Of a stretch of DNA of 64,000 nucleotides, positions 41,875 through 50,464 are shown piece after piece (positions within the stretch are counted from its first letter, which is position 1; each line of letters begins with the position of its first letter). The position numbers and the translations under genes are program-made. The notes under the pieces are model-generated. The model made no database searches. It had not been told where the DNA came from and was given only the letters and a program-made list of their open reading frames with translations. The stretch comes from SIG480 sp045636865 (GTDB lineage Bacteria > Bacillota > Clostridia > Oscillospirales > JAAYXM01). Location: NCBI GenBank assembly GCA_045636865.1, contig JAZTYJ010000020.1, forward strand, positions 1 through 64,000, written 5' to 3'.

Positions 41875-43748
41875 CTGTCCCCTTTCTGTTTAAGGTAAAG
41901 CAGGAGTGCCGTTATGTCGGCAGGGCTGACGCCTGAAATGCGGCTTGCCTGACCGACCGATTTCGGACGGATGGCAGAGAGCTTCTGCCTTGCCTCCGTG
42001 CGAAGACCGGAGAGCGACATATAGTCGATATCGTCTGAAAGCTTTTTTTCTTCAAGCTTTTTAAACTGCTCAATCTGCGACATCATCCGCTTTATATAAC
42101 CGTCGTATTTAAGCGAGATTTCAACCGTCTCCCAGATGTCGGGTGCGATTTCCTCACGCGTTTTGTCAAACGGAGCAAGACTTAAATAGTCAAGTTGCGG
42201 GCGGCGGATGAGATCCGCTACCGATGCGCCCGTAACAAGCGGAGAAGTTCCCCTCTCCTCAAGAAAACGGTTTATCTCATCCCCGGGCGGAACAATCGTC
42301 TTTTCAAGGCGCGAAAGCTCTCCTTCGGAAAGCTCCTTCTTTTTTAACATGCGCTTATATTTCTCCTCCGGAACAAGACCTGTCTCGTATCCCATCTCCG
42401 TAAGGCGCAAATCCGCGTTGTCCTGACGGAGATAGAGGCGGTATTCCGAGCGCGAGGTCATCATGCGGTACGGCTCGTTCGTGCCCTTTGTGACGAGGTC
42501 GTCGATGAGCGTTCCGATGTAGCTTGAGGCGCGGTCGAGGATAAACGGAGATTTGCCCGAAATCCACCTTGCCGCGTTGATGCCGGCAATAAGCCCCTGG
42601 ACAGCCGCTTCTTCATATCCGGAAGATCCGCAGAACTGCCCTGCGCCGTAAAGCCCGTCAAAGTCCTTTACCTTGAGCGTTGCATCAAGCGTGAGAGGAT
42701 CTACACAGTCGTATTCGATAGCATATGCAAAGCGCATAATCTCGGCATTTTCAAGCCCCTCTATCGAGTGGACTATGAGAAGCTGAACATCCTCGGGGAG
42801 CGAGGACGAAAGCCCCTGAATGTACATTTCATCCGTGTTAAGCCCCATCGGCTCGATAAAGAGCTGATGGCGCTTTTTGTCTGAAAAACGCATGACCTTG
42901 TCCTCAATTGACGGACAGTATCGCGGACCGACACCCTCGATGTTGCCCGAAAAAAGCGGAGAACGGTGGAGGTTTTCGCGGATTATGTTGTGAGTGTTTT
43001 CGTTTGTATATGTAAGGTGACATACGGCGCGGTTTTCAAGCTTCTTTTCCATATTGTCAAAAGAAAACGGCGCGATGTCCGTGTCCCCCGGCTGAATTTC
43101 CATTTTTGAAAAATCCACGCTCTTTGCATTGATTCGCGGAGGCGTGCCCGTCTTGAATCGGCGGAGCGAAAGTCCGAGAGAAAGAAGGTTCTTCGTAAGA
43201 AGCGTTGCGGCAAACATACCGTCAGGTCCGCCCTCGCGCGCACTCTCACCGACGGTTGTTTTTCCGCCGAGGTATGTGCCTGTTGCGATGATGCACGCGG
43301 AGACCTCGTATATGCCGCCCGTTGCGGTCTTAACTCCGCAAACCTTTTTGCCGTCGGTCAAAACCTCCGTGATTTCAGCCTGAATAAGACGAAGGTTTTT
43401 ACAAGCTTCAAGCGCGTGCTTCATTCTTCCCTGATATGCGCGGCGGTCAGCCTGCGCGCGGAGAGAGTATACCGCAGGACCTTTTCCGCGGTTGAGCATG
43501 CGATACTGAATGCACGTGTCATCCGCGGCTCTTCCCATCTCACCGCCGAGCGCATCAAGCTCGCGCACGAGATGCCCCTTTGCCGTGCCGCCGATAGCGG
43601 GGTTGCACGGCATATTGCCCACGGAGTCAAGGTTTATCGCAAAGCAGACAACGCGACACCCGAGACGTGCCGCCGAAAGTGCCGCCTCACAGCCTGCGTG
43701 CCCCGCGCCGATAACGGCTATATCATATTTTCCTGCAATATAATCCAT
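41871..43748 (-). CDS. mnmG: tRNA wobble-U modification enzyme MnmG
   Basis: With MnmE, adds the (carboxymethyl)aminomethyl group to U34 of several tRNAs. The 625-residue FAD protein has the dinucleotide site GAGHAGCEAALSAARLG near residue 13, NPAIGGTAKGHLVRELDALGG in pieces, and PPRINAKSVDF. The Cys of the CPS-like signature is in RYCPSIEDK. Full length. GAGG precedes the ATG. mnmE is not in the window. Confidence 0.97.
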   Translation of the reverse strand: MDYIAGKYDIAVIGAGHAGCEAALSAARLGCRVVCFAINLDSVGNMPCNPAIGGTAKGHLVRELDALGGEMGRAADDTCIQYRMLNRGKGPAVYSLRAQADRRAYQGRMKHALEACKNLRLIQAEITEVLTDGKKVCGVKTATGGIYEVSACIIATGTYLGGKTTVGESAREGGPDGMFAATLLTKNLLSLGLSLRRFKTGTPPRINAKSVDFSKMEIQPGDTDIAPFSFDNMEKKLENRAVCHLTYTNENTHNIIRENLHRSPLFSGNIEGVGPRYCPSIEDKVMRFSDKKRHQLFIEPMGLNTDEMYIQGLSSSLPEDVQLLIVHSIEGLENAEIMRFAYAIEYDCVDPLTLDATLKVKDFDGLYGAGQFCGSSGYEEAAVQGLIAGINAARWISGKSPFILDRASSYIGTLIDDLVTKGTNEPYRMMTSRSEYRLYLRQDNADLRLTEMGYETGLVPEEKYKRMLKKKELSEGELSRLEKTIVPPGDEINRFLEERGTSPLVTGASVADLIRRPQLDYLSLAPFDKTREEIAPDIWETVEISLKYDGYIKRMMSQIEQFKKLEEKKLSDDIDYMSLSGLRTEARQKLSAIRPKSVGQASRISGVSPADITALLLYLKQKGDR

Positions 43749-43837
43749 AAAAAGCCTCGTTTTTAAAAATTTGTTGGTCAGATAATTATTATACTATAAA
43801 ATTTATCTCTTCGCAAGAATTATAGCAATTAAAAACG

Positions 43838-43865
43838 TTGATTTTTCTTCATTTGGTAGTATAAT
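43838..43865 (+). promoter_or_regulatory. Promoter of the SLH protein gene
   Basis: TTGATT (43838-43843), 16-bp spacer, TATAAT (43860-43865). GGAGGG follows before the ATG. Confidence 0.75.
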
Positions 43866-43889
43866 TAAAATAGCGAAGGAGGGTTTTTT

Positions 43890-45089
43890 ATGAAAAGAAA
43901 TTTTAAAAGGCTTGTATCCGCAATACTTTGTATAATAATGCTTTTTTCGATGCTCGGAGGTATGGCTCTTGCCGTTGAAAAAAAGAAGATAAATCCAAAC
44001 ATACCTGTTCCGAAGCCTGTTGCAAACGGGATTCCGCAGAAGACCTTTGAAACGGAAGAATACGTTGCAAGCATCTTCTGGCAGCCTGCGATTTACGGCG
44101 GCTTTGCATATAACACGGCATACACTGCAAAGGTAAAGATTATGCCGAAGCCGACCTACACCCTTTCGGGCGTAGGGGAATTCACGGTTGACAGCGAGTA
44201 TGTAATCCAGGGAAATGCGCCGGGCGAATTTACCGTCAAGTTCGGAAAGACAGAAGCAAATTATACCGACGATCCCGTTGCGGGAATGGCGGATTTCTTT
44301 ACGGTTACGTTCAACTCAAACGGAGGAACGTCCGTGCGGACAGTTATGGTTGCAAAATACGCGAGTGTCAGGGAGCCGGAAGCTCCCGAAAAAAAGGGAT
44401 ATGTGTTCAAGGGATGGTATGTCAATCAGAGATTTACGGATTTGTACGACTTTGATGCGAGAGTCATAAACGACATCACGCTCTATGCAAGATGGATTCC
44501 GGAGGATTATGACGAAGAAGCCCACGTCTGTCCGTCGGCAAAGTTTTCAGACCTTGATGCAAGCCTCTGGTACCACGAAGCCACGGACTATATTATAGGA
44601 AGCGGAATTATGTACGGCACATCTTCCGACAAGTTTACCCCCAACGGAATTCTGACGCGTGCGATGCTCGTAACCGTGCTGCACCGTATGGAAAATCAGC
44701 CGGAAACCGATGCGACAACGCCGTTTGCAGACGTTTCCGAGCCGGCATACTATTCCGATGCGGTTTCGTGGGCGTATGAAAACGGAATCGTAAAGGGCGT
44801 TTCGATGACGCGCTTTGCGCCGGATGAGGAGATAACGCGCGAACAGCTCGCCGCGATCATCCACAGATATGCGACGTATAAAGAATATGACGTTTCAGTC
44901 GGAGAGAACACGAATATTCTCTCCTACGACGATTTTGACAGCATCTCCGAATATGCAATCGGCGCGATGCAGTACGCCGCGGGTGCAGGGCTTATAAGCG
45001 GCAGAAGTGAGAGTACCCTGAATCCGAAGGAAACGGCAACGCGCGTTGAGACCGCGGCAATTCTTTACAGATTTCGGAATCTGAATTAA
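43890..45089 (+). CDS. Secreted SLH-domain protein with B-repeat
   Basis: A 399-residue surface protein. Signal peptide 1-28, cleaved after ALA; a unique region (30-130); an InlB-type B-repeat (about 137-202: FNSNGGTSV and GYVFKGWYV, ITLYARW); three SLH domains (about 218-262, 282-325, 343-396; words FSDLD..WYHEATDYI, FADVSEPAYYSDAVSWAYE and the last ending RVETAAILYRFRN). SLH domains bind pyruvylated cell-wall polymers. No catalytic domain is visible, so it is a structural or binding protein. Confidence 0.9.
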   Translation: MKRNFKRLVSAILCIIMLFSMLGGMALAVEKKKINPNIPVPKPVANGIPQKTFETEEYVASIFWQPAIYGGFAYNTAYTAKVKIMPKPTYTLSGVGEFTVDSEYVIQGNAPGEFTVKFGKTEANYTDDPVAGMADFFTVTFNSNGGTSVRTVMVAKYASVREPEAPEKKGYVFKGWYVNQRFTDLYDFDARVINDITLYARWIPEDYDEEAHVCPSAKFSDLDASLWYHEATDYIIGSGIMYGTSSDKFTPNGILTRAMLVTVLHRMENQPETDATTPFADVSEPAYYSDAVSWAYENGIVKGVSMTRFAPDEEITREQLAAIIHRYATYKEYDVSVGENTNILSYDDFDSISEYAIGAMQYAAGAGLISGRSESTLNPKETATRVETAAILYRFRNLN

Positions 45090-45091
45090 CC

Positions 45092-45119
45092 CCGCAAACA
45101 TAAAATTGACTAATGCGAG
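45092..45119 (+). repeat. Duplicated promoter segment, outer copy
   Basis: 28 bp matching 45407-45434 with two differences, including the TTGACT of the metY promoter. This copy has no -10 at the right distance. The 191-bp element copy 2 lies between the two copies. Confidence 0.75.
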
Positions 45120-45179
45120 TCTCTTATTAATAGCAAATACCGCATCAAAAATGCAAATTGAGAAAAATTCTCCTAATCA

Positions 45180-45370
45180 CCAACGCAACACATTGCAGCA
45201 CCTTTCGGCGATGCGCTGCGGAGGGGTGCGGGGAGGTTTCCTAGGCTCGCGGGAGCGAGGCGTGAGTTCTCCCCGGTTTTGCTACTTTTGCAATCAAAAG
45301 TGGGCCCGCCCGGCAGGGCTGACCAAGTGGATAATTTATCTTATAGCAACCTCGGCACGTGCCGACGGGA
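45180..45370. repeat. 191-bp dispersed element, copy 2
   Basis: Gapless match to 15220-15410. Shared words include CTAGGCTCGCGGGAGCGAGG and CAATCAAAAG. The 5' part at 45180-45211 and 3' part at 45330-45360 are the most diverged. No protein is encoded. Confidence 0.85.
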
Positions 45371-45420
45371 GTTGTTTGTTCTACACATAAGCCGATTTTC
45401 AAAACTCCGTAAACATAAAA

Positions 45421-45449
45421 TTGACTAATGCGCGCATTGATGATATAAT
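45421..45449 (+). promoter_or_regulatory. metY promoter
   Basis: TTGACT (45421-45426), 17-bp spacer, TATAAT (45444-45449) with extended TGA. The -35 lies within a duplicated 28-bp segment. No S-box or T-box leader is visible in the short (about 30-base) leader. Confidence 0.82.
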
Positions 45450-45486
45450 CGAAAAATAAATTTATTCAGAAAAGGATATGATATAA

Positions 45487-46755
45487 ATGAGAGAAGGAAC
45501 AAAATGTATCCAGTCAGGATATTCTCCGAAAAACGGTGAAGCAAGACAGCTTCCGATTATTCAGAGCACAACTTTTAAGTACGATTCTTCAGACGATATG
45601 GGAAAGCTCTTTGACCTTGAGGCATCGGGCTATTTCTACACACGTCTCCAGAACCCCACAAACGACTACGCGGCAGACAAAATCCGCGACCTTGAGGGCG
45701 GCGTTGCGGCAATGCTCACATCCTCCGGTCAGGCGGCAAACTTCTATGCAATCTTCAACATCTGTGAGGCGGGCGACCACTTCATCGCATCGTCATCAAT
45801 ATACGGCGGTACATACAACCTCTTCGGAGTAACGATGAAGAAGATGGGCATTGAGTGCACCTTCATTGACCAGACTCTCCCCGAAGAGGAGCTTGAAAAA
45901 TACTTCAGGCCAAACACAAAGGCGGTTTTCGGCGAGACGATTACAAACCCGACAGTTACGATTTTCGACTTTGAAAAATTCTCGCGTCTTGCTCATAAGC
46001 ACGGTGTTCCGCTTATCATCGACAACACGTTTGCAACTCCGATAAACTGCCGTCCGTTTGAACACGGTGCAGACATCGTTACACACTCGACAACAAAGTA
46101 TATCGACGGTCACGGCGTTTCTGTCGGCGGCTGCATCGTAGACAGCGGAAACTTCGACTGGACAAAACACGCCGAGAAGTTCCCCGGCCTCACAACTCCC
46201 GATGATTCATACCACGGCATCACCTACACCGAGCGTTTCGGAAAGGGTGCATACATCACAAAGGCAACAGCCCAGCTCATGCGCGACTTCGGCTCAATCC
46301 AGTCTCCGCAGAATGCGTTCTATGTAAACCTCGGTCTTGAAACACTCCATCTCCGTATGGAGCGTCATTGCAAGAACGCGCTTGAGGTTGCAAAATTCTT
46401 AAAGAACCATGAGAGAGTAGCATGGGTTCACTATGCAGACCTTCCGAGTGATGAGTACAACGCTCTTGCAAAGAAATACCTCCCGAACGGAACCTGCGGC
46501 GTTCTTGCATTCGGCATCAAGGGCGGTCGCGCAAAGTCGGTTGAGTTTATGGACAAATTAAAGCTTGCATCCATCGCAACCCACGTTGCAGACTCAAAGA
46601 CATGCCTCCTCCACCCGGCAAGCCACACGCACCGTCAGCTTACGGACGCACAGCTTGAGGAAGCGGGCGTATCCCCCGACCTCATCCGTCTCTCTGTCGG
46701 AATTGAGGATGTCAATGACCTCATCGAAGACCTCCGTCAGGCACTCGAAGATTAA
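45487..46755 (+). CDS. metY: O-acetylhomoserine sulfhydrylase
   Basis: PLP enzyme that makes homocysteine from O-acetylhomoserine and sulfide. The 422-residue length and the words YTRLQNPTNDYAADKIRDLEGG, TSSGQAANF, SSIYGGTYNLF and HSTTKYIDGHG (PLP Lys) fit the MetY group rather than MetB/MetC (shorter). It is a single-gene unit with promoter and terminator. Related methionine gamma-lyases exist, so activity is a strong but not certain call. Confidence 0.93.
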   Translation: MREGTKCIQSGYSPKNGEARQLPIIQSTTFKYDSSDDMGKLFDLEASGYFYTRLQNPTNDYAADKIRDLEGGVAAMLTSSGQAANFYAIFNICEAGDHFIASSSIYGGTYNLFGVTMKKMGIECTFIDQTLPEEELEKYFRPNTKAVFGETITNPTVTIFDFEKFSRLAHKHGVPLIIDNTFATPINCRPFEHGADIVTHSTTKYIDGHGVSVGGCIVDSGNFDWTKHAEKFPGLTTPDDSYHGITYTERFGKGAYITKATAQLMRDFGSIQSPQNAFYVNLGLETLHLRMERHCKNALEVAKFLKNHERVAWVHYADLPSDEYNALAKKYLPNGTCGVLAFGIKGGRAKSVEFMDKLKLASIATHVADSKTCLLHPASHTHRQLTDAQLEEAGVSPDLIRLSVGIEDVNDLIEDLRQALED

Positions 46756-46762
46756 TAAATTG

Positions 46763-46800
46763 AAAACACGCTCTGTTTTTATCGGCACAGAGCGTGTTTT
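46763..46800 (+). terminator. Terminator after metY
   Basis: Perfect 14-bp stem AAAACACGCTCTGT/ACAGAGCGTGTTTT followed by TTCTG; the T run is in the stem's 3' arm. Confidence 0.92.
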
Positions 46801-46814
46801 TTCTGCTTCTGCAG

Positions 46815-46843
46815 TTGACCAACCGCGCATTTTGAGATATAAT
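46815..46843 (+). promoter_or_regulatory. Promoter of the MFS operon
   Basis: TTGACC (46815-46820), 17-bp spacer, TATAAT (46838-46843). Confidence 0.75.
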
Positions 46844-46901
46844 CTATTATGTATGGATGTGTTGAATTATAAACGATTTTAAAGAAAAGAAGGCTTTAAG
46901 A

Positions 46902-48143
46902 ATGAAACCGCAGAAACACCTTGTGCTCGAATCACACAGTTTAATCCTGTTTTTTACGCTTTTTGTACTTTACGCAGTTGTATATATGACAAAAAATATG
47001 TATTCCTCCGCGATGGCAGTCATCGTTGAGCAGGGCGTTATGACAAAAAGCCAGACGGGGTTTATAAACGCGGTATATTGGTTTATTTACGGTATCTTCC
47101 AGTTTGTCGGCGGATTCATAACCGACAAAACTTCACCGTTCAAGGTTGTTACGATAGGCGTTGTCGGTGCAGCCCTTGCAAACATCATAATTTCGATAAA
47201 CCAGAATTATTATGTAATGCTTGCCGCGTGGGCATTCAACGGCATGATTCAGTTCGGCGTATGGCCGGGCATCTTCAAAATTATTTCAACGCAGACCGAC
47301 AGCTCCGTCCGCGGTCCTGCTGTTCTGTGGATTTCGCTCTCATCGGGCCTCGGGCTCGGAATGAGCATGCTCGTTGCATCGTTTGTAAAGCGCTGGCAAA
47401 ACAACTTTTCGATCTCGGCAATCGTTTTGCTTGTGATGCTCGCAATTTTCATAGTAGTCTATCGCCGCCTTGAAAAAGAAATGGTTGAGGATACGGTTGA
47501 AAGAAAAAAGGCAAGCGACACACCGACGGAAAAGGCACCTATGCTTCCTCTTCTCTTCTCGACGGGGCTTATCGCTCTTATCGGCGCAAGCTTTTTCCGC
47601 TTCACCGTTGAAAACGGCATAAAGCTTATGACGCCTGTTATGCTTATGGAGTCGTATGAGAATCTCCCCGCCGCAATCTCAACGCGAATGAGCGCGGTGC
47701 TTGTTATCTTTACGATCGGCGGCCTGTTTATCGCAAGGTATGCGAGAAAGAAGATAAAGTATGAAACCTCCGCGATGAAGCTTTTCGGTCTTCTGGCAGT
47801 TCCGGGACTTGCGTTTGCCTGCTTTGTGGGGCGCGTGCATTACATATGGATTCTTGTTGCCCTTTCGTATGTAACAATAGTTCTCTGTGCAACGAGTCCG
47901 TTTGCCGCAACATACATTTCAACAAGATTTGAAAAACAGGGAAGAATCGGAACCGTTACGGGCGTTATTAACGGTGCGGCGAGCCTTGGAAACATCCTCG
48001 CGTCATATGTCTTCGCAAAAATGGCAGAGCTTGTGCCTTGGGAGTGGGTAACGGCTTCGTGGCTTGCGTTTGACCTGATATTTGTTCTTCTTTGCGTCAT
48101 TGTCGCGCCTCGCTGGAAGAGGTTTGTTGACGGAAACGAATAA
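46902..48143 (+). CDS. MFS transporter, copy A
   Basis: A 413-residue, 12-helix major facilitator, most like the organophosphate/sugar-phosphate (OPA) branch: YMTKNMYSSAMAVIVEQGVMTKSQTGFIN, broken by helices, and GPAVLWISLSSGLGLGMSMLVASF. A cytoplasmic loop (KEMVEDTVERKKASDTPTEKAP) separates the halves. It is the first gene of an operon with a second MFS, an aldose 1-epimerase and a ROK protein, so it probably imports a sugar or glycoside. Confidence 0.9.
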   Translation: MKPQKHLVLESHSLILFFTLFVLYAVVYMTKNMYSSAMAVIVEQGVMTKSQTGFINAVYWFIYGIFQFVGGFITDKTSPFKVVTIGVVGAALANIIISINQNYYVMLAAWAFNGMIQFGVWPGIFKIISTQTDSSVRGPAVLWISLSSGLGLGMSMLVASFVKRWQNNFSISAIVLLVMLAIFIVVYRRLEKEMVEDTVERKKASDTPTEKAPMLPLLFSTGLIALIGASFFRFTVENGIKLMTPVMLMESYENLPAAISTRMSAVLVIFTIGGLFIARYARKKIKYETSAMKLFGLLAVPGLAFACFVGRVHYIWILVALSYVTIVLCATSPFAATYISTRFEKQGRIGTVTGVINGAASLGNILASYVFAKMAELVPWEWVTASWLAFDLIFVLLCVIVAPRWKRFVDGNE

Positions 48144-48166
48144 ATCTTTATAAAGAAGGATTCAAA

Positions 48167-49405
48167 ATGAAAGCTCAAAGACATCTCGTGCTTGAAAAGC
48201 ATAGCATAATCCTCTTTTTTCTGCTCTTTGTCCTCTACGCTTCGGTCTTTCTTACGAAGAGTATGTTTTCCTCCGCGATGGCGGTCATCGTTGAGCAGGG
48301 CGTTATGACCAAGAGCCAGACAGGGCTTATAAACGCGGCATACTGGCTGTTTTATGCAACCTTTCAGATGGTCGGCGGATTTATTGCAGACAAGCACTCA
48401 CCGTTTAAGCTTATCGTGATTGGCGTTTGCGGCGCGATAGTCGCAAACCTCATAATATATCTCAATCAGAATTATTACGTTATGCTCATAACGTGGTCTT
48501 TAAATGCCATGATTCAGTTCGGCATCTGGCCGGGCATCTTCAGAATCATCTCAACCGAGACGGACAGAAACGTCCGCGGTCCTGCGGTGCTCTGGTGTAC
48601 GCTTGCATCGAGCGTGGGGCTCGGAATCAGTATGCTCGTCGCATCGTTTGTAAAAACGTGGCAGAACAACTTCCTGATTTCGGTTTTTGTTCTCGTTGCG
48701 GTGCTCGTTCTGTTTATTCCGGTCTACCGCCGTCTTGAGAAGGAGATGGTCGTGGACACCACCGAGCCGCAGGTAAAAGCAAAGGCACCGACGGAGAAGG
48801 CTCCGATGATGCCGCTTGTCATAAAGTCGGGACTTATATTCATATTGTTCATCGGATTTTTACGCTTCACAATCGAATTCGGCATAAAGCTTATGACACC
48901 CGTTATGCTTATGGAGTCGTATGAGAATCTCCCGCCCGCAATCTCAACGCGAATGAGCGCGGTGCTTGTTATCTTCAGCATAATTGCAACGTTTCTTGCG
49001 CAGTATACAAGAAAACGCATCAAATACGAAACAAACGCACTTCTGATTTACGGATTTTTGGCAATTCCGGCACTTGTCGCCGTCTGTTTTGTGGGAAAAA
49101 TCCACTATATATGGATTCTTCTCGCGCTGTCGTGGGTAATCGTTCTCATATGCGCGGCAACGACCTTTGCGCTCAGCTATGTTTCAACGCAGTTTGAAAA
49201 GTACGGCAGAATAGCGACCGTTATGGGAATGCTCAACGGCGCATGTATCGGAAACATCTTCGCGTCCTACGGCTTTGCAAAAATGGCGGAGGTTGCATCG
49301 TGGAAGTGGGTTACGATAAGCTGGCTTGCGATGGGAATTGTTTTTGTTGCACTGTGTCTTATCGTGCATCCGATATGGAAGAGGTTTGTTGACGAAAACG
49401 GGTAA
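48167..49405 (+). CDS. MFS transporter, copy B
   Basis: A 412-residue tandem paralogue of copy A with the same framework (LTKSMFSSAMAVIVEQGVMTKSQTG and MTPVMLMESYENLPPAISTRMSAV in pieces). The middle of the two genes, from the LMTPVMLMESYENL region, is nearly identical at protein and DNA level, while the N-terminal helices differ more, a pattern of gene conversion. Two full-length copies suggest different substrates or a heterodimer. Confidence 0.9.
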   Translation: MKAQRHLVLEKHSIILFFLLFVLYASVFLTKSMFSSAMAVIVEQGVMTKSQTGLINAAYWLFYATFQMVGGFIADKHSPFKLIVIGVCGAIVANLIIYLNQNYYVMLITWSLNAMIQFGIWPGIFRIISTETDRNVRGPAVLWCTLASSVGLGISMLVASFVKTWQNNFLISVFVLVAVLVLFIPVYRRLEKEMVVDTTEPQVKAKAPTEKAPMMPLVIKSGLIFILFIGFLRFTIEFGIKLMTPVMLMESYENLPPAISTRMSAVLVIFSIIATFLAQYTRKRIKYETNALLIYGFLAIPALVAVCFVGKIHYIWILLALSWVIVLICAATTFALSYVSTQFEKYGRIATVMGMLNGACIGNIFASYGFAKMAEVASWKWVTISWLAMGIVFVALCLIVHPIWKRFVDENG

Positions 49406-49417
49406 AGGAGATTATTT

Positions 49418-50449
49418 ATGGCAGTTTCAAAATCACTTTACGGAACAATCGGTGAAGAGAAGATATATGCATATACGCTCACAAATGCATACGGCTTCTC
49501 TGCGGAAATACTCACATACGCCGGAATCATCCGACGCCTCATTTTTGCCGGTGTTGATGTCGTTCTCGGCAAGGAGACGCTTGAGGATTATCTTGACAAC
49601 CCCGAGAACTGCGGAGTAATTATCGGCAGAAATGCAAACCGCATAGAAAAAGGTGAATTTGCCCTCGGCGGACAGACTCATATTCTTGCAAAAAACGACG
49701 GGGAAAACAACCTCCACAGCGGATATGACGGCTTCAACAAAAAAATCTGGAAGGCGCGCGCAAAAGACGGAAAAGAGCCGAAGATAACGCTTTCCTATAC
49801 GTCGCCCGACGGTGAAGGCGGCTTTCCCGGAAAGGCAAAGGTCTCCGTTACCTACACGCTCACCCTTTCAAATGAGCTTAAAATAACGTATGAGGCAAAG
49901 TCGGACAAGGACACCCTGTTCAATATGACGAGCCACTCATACTTCAACTTAAACGGTCACGGCGTAAAGAACATAAAAGAGCATATGCTCAAGGTGGAGG
50001 CTGACTTCTTCACGCCGACGAGAGAAGACTGCATCCCGACGGGCGAGATATTCCGCACGGCAGATACAGCGTTTGACTTTAAAGAGCCGCGCAAAATCGG
50101 AGAGGCTCTCTCAGCAGAGGATGAGCAGGTAAAGATGCAGTCGGGCTTTGACCACAACTTTGTTTTAAACGGAAGCGGATACCGCAAGGCTGCAAGCCTC
50201 GAAGGAGACGAATCCGGAATTTTAATGGAAGTATATACCGATTGCCGCGGTCTTCAGTTCTATTCGGGACAGAATATTCCGGAGGGAAATATTTCAAAGG
50301 GCGGCGCGAAATACGAAAAATTCGGAGGGCTCTGCCTTGAAACACAGGCGATTCCAAATGCAGTAAACGTAGAACATTTTCCTTCTCCGGTCTGTCCGGC
50401 GGGGAAAAGATATAAAAGCGAAACATCATACAAATTCAGCAAAAAGTAA
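49418..50449 (+). CDS. galM: Aldose 1-epimerase
   Basis: A 343-residue mutarotase of the GalM fold, which interconverts alpha and beta anomers. Catalytic words: NANRIEKGEF (near residue 71), NNLHSGYDGFNKKIW (His), TSHSYFNLNGHG (His) and GGLCLETQAIPNAV (Glu). It has no signal peptide. GGAG precedes the ATG. It follows the MFS pair and precedes the ROK gene, a sugar-import-and-phosphorylation context. Confidence 0.93.
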   Translation: MAVSKSLYGTIGEEKIYAYTLTNAYGFSAEILTYAGIIRRLIFAGVDVVLGKETLEDYLDNPENCGVIIGRNANRIEKGEFALGGQTHILAKNDGENNLHSGYDGFNKKIWKARAKDGKEPKITLSYTSPDGEGGFPGKAKVSVTYTLTLSNELKITYEAKSDKDTLFNMTSHSYFNLNGHGVKNIKEHMLKVEADFFTPTREDCIPTGEIFRTADTAFDFKEPRKIGEALSAEDEQVKMQSGFDHNFVLNGSGYRKAASLEGDESGILMEVYTDCRGLQFYSGQNIPEGNISKGGAKYEKFGGLCLETQAIPNAVNVEHFPSPVCPAGKRYKSETSYKFSKK

Positions 50450-50464
50450 AGGAGAAAAACAAAA

